From Pseudomonas sp. B21_DOA (lineage in GTDB: Bacteria; Pseudomonadota; Gammaproteobacteria; Pseudomonadales; Pseudomonadaceae): a stretch of DNA of 64,000 nt. The stretch spans positions 4,030,001-4,094,000 of the forward strand of contig CP086683.1 in the NCBI GenBank assembly GCA_030544685.1. Reading direction: 5' to 3'. A model generated the notes under the pieces. It saw only the letters and a program-made list of their open reading frames with translations, made no database searches and was not told where the DNA came from. Position numbers and translations under genes: made by a program. The first letter of the stretch is position 1, and the number at the start of each line of letters is the position of its first letter. Shown in pieces: positions 1-7,368 of this stretch.

Positions 1-2
1 TC

Positions 3-626
3 GGTGAGCTGCGGGCCCTGCCGGTGGAAGACATCGACGGCGATGACCCGGAGCTGGTGGTGATCCGCGCCAATGCGCAATCGCGCTACGTTGCCGGCGA
101 AACCTGGCACACCGACGGCACCGCCGATCTGGCGCCGTCCATGGGCTCGATGCTGTACGTCAAGGAAACCCCGGCCATCGGCACCGGTGGAGACACGCTG
201 TTCGCCAACATGCACCTGGCGCTGGAAATGCTGTCGCCGACGATGCAGCAGTTTCTCGGCGGATTGACCGCGATCCATGACGGTGCGATTCCGTGGAAGG
301 GCTATGAGGCGCCGGCCAATCTGCCGAAAACCGAACACCCGGTGGTGGTTCGCCACCCGGAAACCGGGCGCAAGTCGCTGTTCGTCAATTCCGGGTTCAC
401 CTCGCACATCGTCCAGTTGTCTGACGGTGAAAGCCAGGTACTGTTGAACATGCTGTTTGACCTGGTCGCCCGCGAACCGGTCGTCAGCTGTCGCGTGCGC
501 TGGGCGCCGAACAGCCTGGTGTTCTGGGACAACCGCTGCACACAGCACCACGCGGTCTGGGATTATTTTCCGCACTCGCGGTATGGCGAGCGGGTGACGA
601 TTCTGGGGACGCAGCCCAAGGCTTGA
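3..626 (+). CDS. TauD/TfdA-family 2-oxoglutarate dioxygenase, 5' end outside the window
   Basis: C-terminal part (about 207 residues) of an Fe(II)/2-oxoglutarate dioxygenase. The frame is open to the window edge, so the true start lies upstream. The metal-binding His-x-Asp is in WHTDGT (about residue 35 of the visible part). The distal His lies in TQHHAVWDY near the C-terminus, followed by the 2-oxoglutarate-binding Arg in SRYGERVTI. Enzymes of this family hydroxylate taurine, aryloxyalkanoates, sulfonates or similar acids; the substrate cannot be read from the sequence. It converges with the SGNH gene on the minus strand, with a hairpin between them. Confidence 0.9.
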   Translation, partial: GELRALPVEDIDGDDPELVVIRANAQSRYVAGETWHTDGTADLAPSMGSMLYVKETPAIGTGGDTLFANMHLALEMLSPTMQQFLGGLTAIHDGAIPWKGYEAPANLPKTEHPVVVRHPETGRKSLFVNSGFTSHIVQLSDGESQVLLNMLFDLVAREPVVSCRVRWAPNSLVFWDNRCTQHHAVWDYFPHSRYGERVTILGTQPKA

Positions 627-637
627 GTCTAAAAATC

Positions 638-662
638 GGTGGGAGCGGGCGCCGTTCCCACC
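638..662. terminator. hairpin between convergent genes
   Basis: A GGTGGGA/TTCCCACC inverted repeat with a GC-rich centre lies in the 42 bp between two convergent stop codons. It resembles a half REP and may act as a bidirectional terminator. There is no T-tract on the plus side. Confidence 0.45.
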
Positions 663-668
663 GCTCAT

Positions 669-1358
669 TCACAGACCTTGTTTGAGCAGTTGCTCGACGA
701 TCAACTCGCCGAACGCCAGATTCCCGTGCAACGGGTCATCCACCTCGCAGTACGCCGGAAGCTGAAAACCCAGCTCATCATTCGCCGCAGCGCGCACGTC
801 GATCAGCTCGATGCCGAGTCCTTGCAGGCGCTCGATCAGCAGCGCCTGCGCGGCCATGAACACGCGTGGGTCGGACAGCTCCGGCACCCGCTGCGGCGGC
901 AGTACGGCGAACACCTTGAGGTTCAGCGCCCGGGCCTGTTCATAGAACGCCAGCGCAGGCCGGGACAAGGTGTCGATGATGGACTCGAACAGCGGCCCGC
1001 TGAGAAAACCTTCGTCGAATTCGCCGTCCGGCGTCTGGTAGCAGGTCCAGTTCGGCGCGGTGGCGAGATAGTGCAGGCTCAGGCCGATGGTACTCACCAG
1101 CGGCACCCCGACCTTCGCCAGTTGCGGTACTTCGAATGGCTCAAGGGCCTGACGATACAAGCGCTCCATCTCGACGTCCCGAAACACCACGTCATGACGG
1201 GTCAGGCTGAAAAAATCCACCGCGAAATCCCGGCCGGTGCCCAGCGGGCCGCCACTCAAAGGCAACTCGCGGGCCTGCGCCGCCTTGCCGATGACCCTGG
1301 CATGGGAATCGCCCAGCAGCAGAAACCTAGGCGTAGTAATCGAGCACGGCGTCTTCAC
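669..1358 (-). CDS. SGNH/GDSL-like hydrolase-fold protein
   Basis: A 229-residue protein beginning with the SGNH block I motif LLLGDSHA about 13 residues from the start. The chosen start is GTG at 1358, preceded by GAGGAG at 7 bp spacing; a longer frame upstream is only the shadow of the GSCFA gene. It overlaps the 3' end of the GSCFA gene by 32 bp, so the two are probably translationally coupled. A block V DPLHG element near residue 212 could supply the catalytic Asp/His. The family includes esterases and polysaccharide O-acetyl esterases; no substrate is evident and no signal peptide is seen. Confidence 0.65.
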   Translation of the reverse strand: MKTPCSITTPRFLLLGDSHARVIGKAAQARELPLSGGPLGTGRDFAVDFFSLTRHDVVFRDVEMERLYRQALEPFEVPQLAKVGVPLVSTIGLSLHYLATAPNWTCYQTPDGEFDEGFLSGPLFESIIDTLSRPALAFYEQARALNLKVFAVLPPQRVPELSDPRVFMAAQALLIERLQGLGIELIDVRAAANDELGFQLPAYCEVDDPLHGNLAFGELIVEQLLKQGL

Positions 1359-2367
1359 AGACAAGCTCCTCACTGGACACGCAGGTGGAGGCAACGCTGG
1401 TCGGCGCCTGCAGCGGTTGAACCGCATCGAGCCCGGCGAAAAACTGCCGCATGACAAATGCCACGCCTTCAGGCGTGACCTCCCGCTGGTTGGGTTGGTA
1501 GAACGCGCCCTTGAAAGGTGTGCCGGTGATGATTTCGTAGGAGGGGAAATAGTCGACGTCGTGCAGGTCTTCGCACAGCTGCCCGGCAACGGCGCGCAGG
1601 ACCGATTTGGAATAGGTGGTGGCGCTCAACACATGCTCGCCCGTGGCGGTTGCCGTCAGGGGCACCGGCGACACGGTGAGCAGCAGACGCAGTTGCGGGT
1701 TGATCGAACGCATCAATTCAAGCGCCCTGACCATGTCGCCATAGGTGTCCATGAAGCCGAAGTTGCAGAAGCAGTGCAACTGCGGATCGAAGGTGCCGCG
1801 CACGGTGCCGGGGCACACGGGATACACCAGACCGGTCTGGCGGTTCTGCCAGGCTTCGGTCAGGCCCAGGGTGAACACGAACACTTTGGCGCGGCGCAGG
1901 GCGGTGCGGATGGCATCGAGGGTGGCTTCGCGCGAGGCGAACAGTGCGTCCTCGCTGGCAAAGCCGTCGGGTTCCACGGCGGGCCGGAACGGGTCGAAGA
2001 AACGCCCGTCATGGGCCCAGGTTTCGTCGGGTGGCAGGCTCACGCCGAGCGCCCATTCCAGCCATTGGCACAGCATCGCCGGAGTGTACAGATTGCCGGT
2101 GCGAAACGAGAAAACCCCATAATTACGGGCCTTGCAGTCGGTTTCGGGCAGTCCGGGCGGGGCCGGTTCGGCATCCAGCCAGTTCATGCCGCGTTCGCCC
2201 AGCGCCCGGCCGATGTGCTGGGCGAAACACGAGCCGGCGGTGACGATGGCGTCCTTGTTGCCGATCTCGAATTGTGGCGTCCACAGTCGATCGATGTTCA
2301 GCGCGGGCTTGTCAGCCACGGCGGTGCGCCAGAAAGCGCGGGGTGGCAGGCACTGATAAGGGTTCAC
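1327..2367 (-). CDS. GSCFA domain protein
   Basis: A 346-residue protein with the diagnostic GSCFAQHIG motif at about residues 45-53, and TLGLTEAW and YPVCPGT further on, as in GSCFA-domain proteins, a branch of the SGNH esterase/acyltransferase clan. Translation starts at GTG 2367, preceded by GGAGG at 8 bp. Its end overlaps the SGNH-like gene downstream, suggesting a two-gene operon whose products modify the same substrate, possibly a surface glycan. Function of the family is not established; this role is an inference from the fold and context. Confidence 0.8.
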   Translation of the reverse strand: MNPYQCLPPRAFWRTAVADKPALNIDRLWTPQFEIGNKDAIVTAGSCFAQHIGRALGERGMNWLDAEPAPPGLPETDCKARNYGVFSFRTGNLYTPAMLCQWLEWALGVSLPPDETWAHDGRFFDPFRPAVEPDGFASEDALFASREATLDAIRTALRRAKVFVFTLGLTEAWQNRQTGLVYPVCPGTVRGTFDPQLHCFCNFGFMDTYGDMVRALELMRSINPQLRLLLTVSPVPLTATATGEHVLSATTYSKSVLRAVAGQLCEDLHDVDYFPSYEIITGTPFKGAFYQPNQREVTPEGVAFVMRQFFAGLDAVQPLQAPTSVASTCVSSEELVCEDAVLDYYA

Positions 2368-2403
2368 GAGGAGGGCCTCCTTGGCGGTCGCTGATAAAAC
2401 CGG

Positions 2404-2919
2404 TCAGCTGATTTGATAGCGGTAGATCAGGTCGTCAAACCACCGATCTCCAATCTGATAGGCCTGCGGCACGCGGCGCTCGAATACAAACCCGCATTTC
2501 TCCAAAACCTTGCATGACGCGATATTACCGTCGGTCACGGTCGACTCCAACGAGTCCAGGCCGATGTCCGCGGCATAGTCGATGATCGCCTGCCGCGACT
2601 CGGTGCCAAAGCCTTTGCCCTGATGCTCGGGCAACAGCAGGCAACCCACCTCGGCATGCCCCGGCGAGAGGATGCGGAATCCGGTCACACCCAATTCCTG
2701 CCCGCTGGCCCTGTCGATCACCACCAGACACAACCAGTGATCCGACTGCGGCCCCCAGGCCGGAAGCCGATGCTCGAAGCCTTTGCGCACCTGGTCCTCG
2801 GCGATTTCACCGAACACATACTGCATGGTTTGCGGCTCCGAATGCAGCCTGAGGAACAGCGGCCAGTCGGATTCGACCATCGTGCGCAGGTCCAGGCGTT
2901 GCGTGGTGAGCTCAAGCAT
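2404..2919 (-). CDS. GNAT family N-acetyltransferase (RimJ-like)
   Basis: A 171-residue single-domain acetyltransferase. The N-terminal TQRLDLR is typical of the RimJ/RimL subgroup (Acetyltransf_3), and the acetyl-CoA loop appears as EHQGKGFGTES at about residues 98-108, followed by NIASCKVLEKCGF, the usual alpha4 region. The ATG at 2919 follows GGAG at a good distance. The acceptor (ribosomal protein N-terminus or small amine) cannot be assigned. It lies 37 bp upstream of the GSCFA start, in the same direction, and may be co-transcribed with it. Confidence 0.85.
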   Translation of the reverse strand: MLELTTQRLDLRTMVESDWPLFLRLHSEPQTMQYVFGEIAEDQVRKGFEHRLPAWGPQSDHWLCLVVIDRASGQELGVTGFRILSPGHAEVGCLLLPEHQGKGFGTESRQAIIDYAADIGLDSLESTVTDGNIASCKVLEKCGFVFERRVPQAYQIGDRWFDDLIYRYQIS

Positions 2920-3042
2920 CCGCAGCTCCTTGCAAGGGTGGAAAGGGAAGACAGTTTTTTACTGGGTGCGGCGCGAAAGATCAATGATGCATCGAATTTG
3001 CGCTGGTGCGCTGTCGGCCGTCATCCGTCATCCGCCAGCCGT

Positions 3043-3080
3043 CAGCCGACAGCCGACAGCCGACAGCCGACAGCCGACAG
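3043..3080. repeat. 7-bp tandem repeat, CAGCCGA x 5.4
   Basis: Five perfect head-to-tail copies of CAGCCGA and a partial sixth, with one degenerate copy just upstream (3036-3042). It lies between the GNAT gene and the sulfatase remnant, outside any supported coding region. Confidence 0.85.
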
Positions 3081-3110
3081 CGCTAGCCTATTCCATGGAC
3101 TTTTTACAGA

Positions 3111-3449
3111 TCAGTGTGGTTGTTTCACGCCCTTAATCGGCGGGCCGTTGCGCAGCTCCATGGCCGCGGTCAGGTAGCTGTTGCGCCAGGTCGCCGACTC
3201 CGCCTGATAGCCCATTTGCTCGAATGCGCAGGCCAGCAACTCCTTGGCGGCCGTGTCGTCGGGTTTGGCGAGCACGGCCTGATCCAGCAGCTCGGCGACC
3301 CAGCGGTATTCGCCCTTGTCGTAGGCCACGCGGGCGGCTTCAAGCACTTTGGCGTTACCTCCCATCTATTCGACGTAGCGCTTTGCCGATTCCTTGGGCA
3401 CTAGAGGATTCAAGTGGGCGGGGTTGCCATCGTAGGCGCCCAGGTACTG
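3111..3449 (-). pseudogene. alkylsulfatase (SdsA1/YjcS-like) internal fragment
   Basis: Minus-strand sequence encodes [15 protein letters not shown], then ESAKRYVE, an in-frame TAG at about 3366, then [21 protein letters not shown] and [14 protein letters not shown]. This is the dimerisation segment of class III alkyl/aryl sulfatases of the SdsA1/YjcS type. The metallo-beta-lactamase domain before it and the SCP2-like domain after it are both missing. With a stop codon replacing an aromatic position as well, this is a true remnant and not an isolated frameshift. Confidence 0.8.
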
Positions 3450-3812
3450 AGGTATGGGCATCAACCGGAAGATGGGCTACAGACCCTATCTCGTACCCAC
3501 GGTGGTTTGTTCTCACAGGGGCGACTAGCTTCCTGGGTGGGGGAATATTTCTTTGGATCAAGCAATACCAGCGTCTCAGGGTGCTGAGCGAGAGCAATGG
3601 GAGTTGATCGACGGTATGACTGAAGCGTTCAGTAAGGCTACTAAAGACCTTGATCAGCTGTGACGCTTCGTTAGCCATCTGCTCACAATAAACTCCAATG
3701 TAGATCCGCTACGGAATGGCCAGCGACGGCAATCGCCTAGTGTCCGCTTTGGCCGTAAGCAGCCGTTCAAGGCTGCTCGTTTCTCCGGCGGTAGATACCC
3801 CTCTCGTGATCG
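3450..3812. other. gap without a supported gene
   Basis: Roughly 360 bp between the sulfatase remnant and umuC. Plus-strand frames encode a short hydrophobic stretch (TGATSFLGGGIFLW, about 3516-3560) and, in another frame, a helical tail ending at 3663. They could be pieces of one small broken membrane protein, but no family is recognised and no ribosome binding site is seen. Confidence 0.4.
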
Positions 3813-5092
3813 CTACTTGGCTCTCACCGTCCACAGCTGATCTAACTTCGTCGTGTAACTCTGACTCATCAGTTCGCGACGCATCGTCCAACCAGGCGCT
3901 GCAGGCACGCTGGCTAAACGCAGCACTCCCTTTCCCCAGCGGCCATTTATCTCATCCAGAACGCTCATCACCTTGTCCGCTATCACGGGTTGCGAATGGG
4001 CGAACAGGTCATCAGTGAATTCGCCGGGTTGTCGCAAATCCATCAGCAGCACTTCCGCCTTGCTGTATTTGTAGCCGGGACGGAAGAGACGATTGACCGC
4101 TTCGGTCGCAGCCTTCGTCATCAGCCGCACGTCGTTGGTCGGGTACGGCAACTCCACCAAGGCGCCATTCGCATATTTCGCTTCTTCGGGATTGAACATG
4201 CCGGTGCGTATGCTCACGCGGATCTTCTTGCACAGCGAGTTTTGCACTCGGAGTTTTTCCGCCGCACGCTGGGTATAGGTGGCGACGGCCTCCTTGATTG
4301 GCTCGATTTGTGTCAGCCGCATACCGAACATTCTGCTGCAGCAAATCTCCTGCTTCGGTGGGTCAGCTTCCCTAGTTCTAGACATGGTGTACCGGCCAGC
4401 TCGCGAGCAGTCTTCTCGATCACCACGCTGAATTTCTGGCGAAGCATCCACGGATCGGCTTTTGCCAAGTCCATCGCGGTCTTAATGCCCATCGTTTCCA
4501 GGTGAGCCTTCATCCGCTTGCCAATGCCCCAGACTTCGCCGACATCGGTGTTGCGCAGCGTCCAGTCCCGTTTGAACGGATCGCAGAGATCGACCACACC
4601 GCCGGTGATATCCAGCAGCCTTTTGGCGGTATGGTTTGCGAGCTTCGCCAGCGTCTTGGTGCCGGCAATACCCACCCCGACTGGAATGCCTGTGCGCTTG
4701 AGAAGGGTGGAGCGCATGTGCCTGCCGAACGCGGACAGATCTCCAGGCATGCCAGTCAAATCAGCAAATGCTTCATCAATGCTGTAGACCTCAAGTGCCG
4801 GCACCATCGATTCGATGATCGTCATGACGCGCTCGCTCATGTCACCGTACAGAGCGTAATTGCTGCTGAATGCCACCACTCCATGCCGGCGTAGATGGTC
4901 TTTGATCTGGAAGTACGGCTGGCCCATCTTCACGAAAGGCTTGGCGTCGTAGCTACGCGCGATCACACAGCCGTCGTTGTTGGACAGCACCACAATAGGT
5001 GTCTTGGCGAGGTCCGGTCTAAAGACTCGCTCGCAGCTCGCGTAAAACGAGTTGCAGTCGATCAGGGCGAAGACAGGCTCACGTGTTGTCAT
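3813..5092 (-). CDS. umuC: DNA polymerase V subunit UmuC (RulB type), frame broken by a 1-base deletion
   Basis: Y-family error-prone polymerase catalytic subunit. The first 259-codon frame carries FALIDCNSFYASCERVF (catalytic Asp), VLSNNDGCVIARS and YSIDEAFADLTG (catalytic Asp-Glu). The second frame carries the little-finger region and C-terminus, from ADPPKQEICCSR to the end. The frames join at a C run at 4370-4372 (G run on the coding strand), where one missing base explains the break. The restored length is 426 residues, normal for the family. The start overlaps the umuD end by 14 bp, as usual in umuDC. Whether the break is biological or a sequencing error cannot be told from here. Confidence 0.85.
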
Positions 5093-5509
5093 GATCGCGC
5101 ACGCTGTATTTCACAACGCCCCAGATCACAAGCTCATCGCCTTCCATGACATGTCTCGCCGGATATCTTGGGTTCTCTGACACAAGCATCACGGCGTTCT
5201 CGCGCAGAAGCAGGCGCTTGCAGAACGGTTCCGAATTCAACGCGGCGATAACGATATCGCCACTGACCGCTTCGATGCTTCGATCGACGATCACCATATC
5301 CCCGGAATAGATACCCGCGCCTTGCATACTGTCTCCATCTATCTTTACCAGGTACACGTGCGGCGCCCGGATATCGAACAGCTCATCCAGGGAAATGTGC
5401 TTTTCGATATGATCAGCCGCAGGAGAGGGAAGCCCGCTGGTACCTTGGATGAATAAAGTGGCAGCTTCTTACCGCCAGTAGCGAGTGGGCCGAGGAGGGT
5501 GATGCTCAT
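5079..5509 (-). CDS. umuD: UmuD (RulA type) S24 self-cleaving subunit, frame broken by a 1-base deletion
   Basis: SOS-regulated UmuD homologue. The C-terminal part has the catalytic Ser in KIDGDSMQGAG and the catalytic Lys in EPFCKRLLL. The N-terminal part starts at ATG 5509 (MSITLLGPLATG) and runs to KVPAGFP, where one base is missing from a run at 5427-5429. Restoring it gives SPAADHIEKHISLDEL and a 143-residue protein. The probable self-cleavage site is the Ala-Gly of VPAGF, directly before the break. If the break is real, only a piece of about 92 residues from GTG 5357 could be made. A LexA box lies 20 bp upstream. Confidence 0.85.
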
Positions 5510-5529
5510 GATGCAAGCCTTAGGAGGTT

Positions 5530-5549
5530 AACTGTACATGCATACAGTT
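5530..5549. promoter_or_regulatory. LexA-binding SOS box
   Basis: AACTGTACATGCATACAGTT is a near-perfect palindrome with the CTG-N10-CAG core at 5532-5547, matching the gammaproteobacterial LexA consensus. It sits between the divergent umuD and truncated SRAP genes and could control both. Confidence 0.9.
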
Positions 5550-5607
5550 AACGATTTGGTTCGCTTGCGGTCAATCTCATAGGTACGACAATTCGACGGG
5601 TGACAGC

Positions 5608-5727
5608 ATGTGCGGACGCTACTCGATCTACGAATCGATGGATCACTATCTTAAGGAGCTTGCGCCAAAGCAGTTGGTGATCAATGGCTATGACCTATGG
5701 CCAAAAGCACGGCGCTTTGACAGTTGA
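5608..5727 (+). pseudogene. SRAP (YedK/HMCES) N-terminal stub
   Basis: A 39-residue frame starting MCGRYSIYESMDHYL, the invariant N-terminus of SOS-response-associated peptidases. Cys2 is the residue that forms the thiazolidine crosslink to abasic sites in single-stranded DNA. Homology ends after about VINGYD. The remaining eight or so residues are unrelated, and a TGA closes the frame. The rest of the roughly 220-residue family domain, including the other active-site residues, is absent, so this is a deletion remnant. It shares the LexA box with umuDC, the usual Pseudomonas arrangement. Confidence 0.85.
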
Positions 5728-5768
5728 ATCTTGGCTGAGCAAGTGATTTGGTGATTGAGTGAAAAAGA

Positions 5769-5789
5769 GCCCTATTAGGGCCTTTTTTT
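5769..5789 (+). terminator. Rho-independent terminator after the SRAP stub
   Basis: Stem GCCCT/AGGGC with an ATT loop, followed by CC and seven T. It ends transcription from the SOS-box side before the convergent LysR gene, whose stop codon is 8 bp further on. Confidence 0.75.
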
Positions 5790-5796
5790 GAGGCTC

Positions 5797-6675
5797 TTAT
5801 TTGGAGATTGCTGTTACCTGATCACTAATAAGCTGAGCCAAAATTCGCACAGGCTCCGTAAAACTCTGTCGAGACCTATGCACCAGCCCGATATCCCGGT
5901 GAAAGGTGTGTTGTCCCAAATCGATCGCTCGTACGCCTGCGGGCCATTCCTGCTGGAATTCCGTCTGTGGCACCAGCGCTATGCCTACACCTTTTTCAAC
6001 CAGCTTGATGATGGCCTCCAGTTCATCCAGTTCGCAAACTTCCTGCAAGGTGAAATGCATCTGCCGCAGGAAACGATCGACCTGCCTGCCGCCGAAGGAT
6101 GATCGGTCATAGCGAATGAATGGCTGGCTGGACAGCATTTCTGACCAGTCTTCTCCCTCTAGGTCACGTGGCACGATCAGTCGGTAGGGCTCTAGCGCCA
6201 ATGTCGTCCAGCGCAGGTCACTTTGGAGGGAGAAGGGCGGGCGAATGATGACGGCCATGTCGATCTCGCCGGCGTCGACGAGGTTCACCATCTCCATTGA
6301 AAGGCCTGGTATGACACGTGTGCGGCACTGCGGACACTGTTTGTGAAACTTCGCAAGCGCATCGGGCAAATAGGAGCGCTGCACGGACGCGATCGCACCG
6401 ATGTTGACCAGCACGCTGGGAGGCTCGCCCGGCGTTGTAGAGCCCAGATTGTCATAAAGTCTCAGCAGCTCCTGCGCCTGCAGAAGTATCTGGTGGCCCA
6501 TTTTGTTGAGATGGGCAGAGCGTCCTTTCCTGTCGAAAATTTCGAACCCGAGCTCGGCTTCCAGGCGCTGGATTTGCGCGCTCACAGCGGCCTGAGTCAG
6601 GCCGATCTTGTTGCCAGCAGCGGCGAATGTGCCTTCCCGCGCCACAGCAATGAGTGTCTTCAGTTCTTTGATCAT
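5797..6675 (-). CDS. LysR-type transcriptional regulator
   Basis: A 292-residue LysR protein. The N-terminal winged helix-turn-helix is at about residues 3-62 (EGTFAAAGNKIGLTQAAVS as recognition region, then IQRLEAELGFEIFDR). A substrate-binding type effector domain follows from about residue 88. It is divergent from the VOC-symporter genes starting at 6830; the AT-rich 154 bp between them holds candidate T-N11-A sites (around 6681-6715). By position it probably controls those genes, and perhaps the OYE/SDR/NTF2 genes further on. The effector is unknown. Confidence 0.9.
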   Translation of the reverse strand: MIKELKTLIAVAREGTFAAAGNKIGLTQAAVSAQIQRLEAELGFEIFDRKGRSAHLNKMGHQILLQAQELLRLYDNLGSTTPGEPPSVLVNIGAIASVQRSYLPDALAKFHKQCPQCRTRVIPGLSMEMVNLVDAGEIDMAVIIRPPFSLQSDLRWTTLALEPYRLIVPRDLEGEDWSEMLSSQPFIRYDRSSFGGRQVDRFLRQMHFTLQEVCELDELEAIIKLVEKGVGIALVPQTEFQQEWPAGVRAIDLGQHTFHRDIGLVHRSRQSFTEPVRILAQLISDQVTAISK

Positions 6676-6829
6676 TCACAAATATTAATTGTGTTTCTAA
6701 GAAATATATATTGTTTTTTATGTTTGGCTTCCCGTCCTACGATGTTTCCCATCCCCGGCAAACGGCTTAATCCAGAGAGTCAATGACGGTGGAAATGTTC
6801 GCCAACCAACAAAAATATTTGGAGTACTG

Positions 6830-7255
6830 ATGAGCCTCTCGCCATTCCACCTCGCAATCCCTGTTTACGACCTGGCTGCAGCTCGCACCTTTTACGGTGA
6901 GGTTTTTGGTCTTGAAGAAGGGCGCTCCAGCACGCAGTGGGTAGATTTCGATTTTTATGGTCACCAACTGGTGATTCACGAACATCCAATAACCGCTTCG
7001 CAGGAAAGCGTGCATAGCAATCCAGTTGACGGACACGATGTTCCAGTTCCGCACTTCGGCATCATTTTAGGTTGGGAACAGTGGGAAGCACTCGCCGAAC
7101 GCCTGAAGTCGTTTGGTACTGAATTCGTGATTGAGCCGTACATTCGTTTCAAAGGCCAAGTGGGCGAGCAAGCCACCATGTTTTTGTTTGATCCGTGCGG
7201 CAACGCTCTTGAGTTCAAGGCTTTCAAGGATATGAGCCAGCTCTTCGCCAGATAA
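6830..7255 (+). CDS. VOC superfamily protein (glyoxalase/dioxygenase-like)
   Basis: A 141-residue single vicinal-oxygen-chelate domain. It begins [17 protein letters not shown], the beta-alpha start of the fold with the first metal His, and ends [14 protein letters not shown], the usual metal-Glu strand. Such small proteins are dioxygenases, isomerases or resistance proteins, and the substrate is open. The start at 6830 follows GGAG at 8 bp. It is the first gene after the divergent LysR regulator and is followed after about 110 bp by the symporter gene. Confidence 0.85.
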   Translation: MSLSPFHLAIPVYDLAAARTFYGEVFGLEEGRSSTQWVDFDFYGHQLVIHEHPITASQESVHSNPVDGHDVPVPHFGIILGWEQWEALAERLKSFGTEFVIEPYIRFKGQVGEQATMFLFDPCGNALEFKAFKDMSQLFAR

Positions 7256-7368
7256 CAACAGCCATGGCACAACGGCGTTGTGCCATTTGATCTCAAATGA
7301 GCTGGAAGCTCATGACTCTAGCAACTGCGAATAGACGCAGACCTTTCACTCCAACAAAAAGGCTAGAC

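Noticed and set aside
639-1454. Long plus-strand frame opposite the SGNH and GSCFA genes
   Set aside because: It is the antisense shadow of two genes with clear motifs and ribosome binding sites; no family features.
3450-3663. Small membrane protein on the plus strand (TGATSFLGGGIFLW region)
   Set aside because: Needs a frame change, no ribosome binding site, no family recognised.
7297-7368. Longer start for the DAACS symporter
   Set aside because: The additional 24 codons are not hydrophobic or conserved-looking; ATG 7369 matches the family start.
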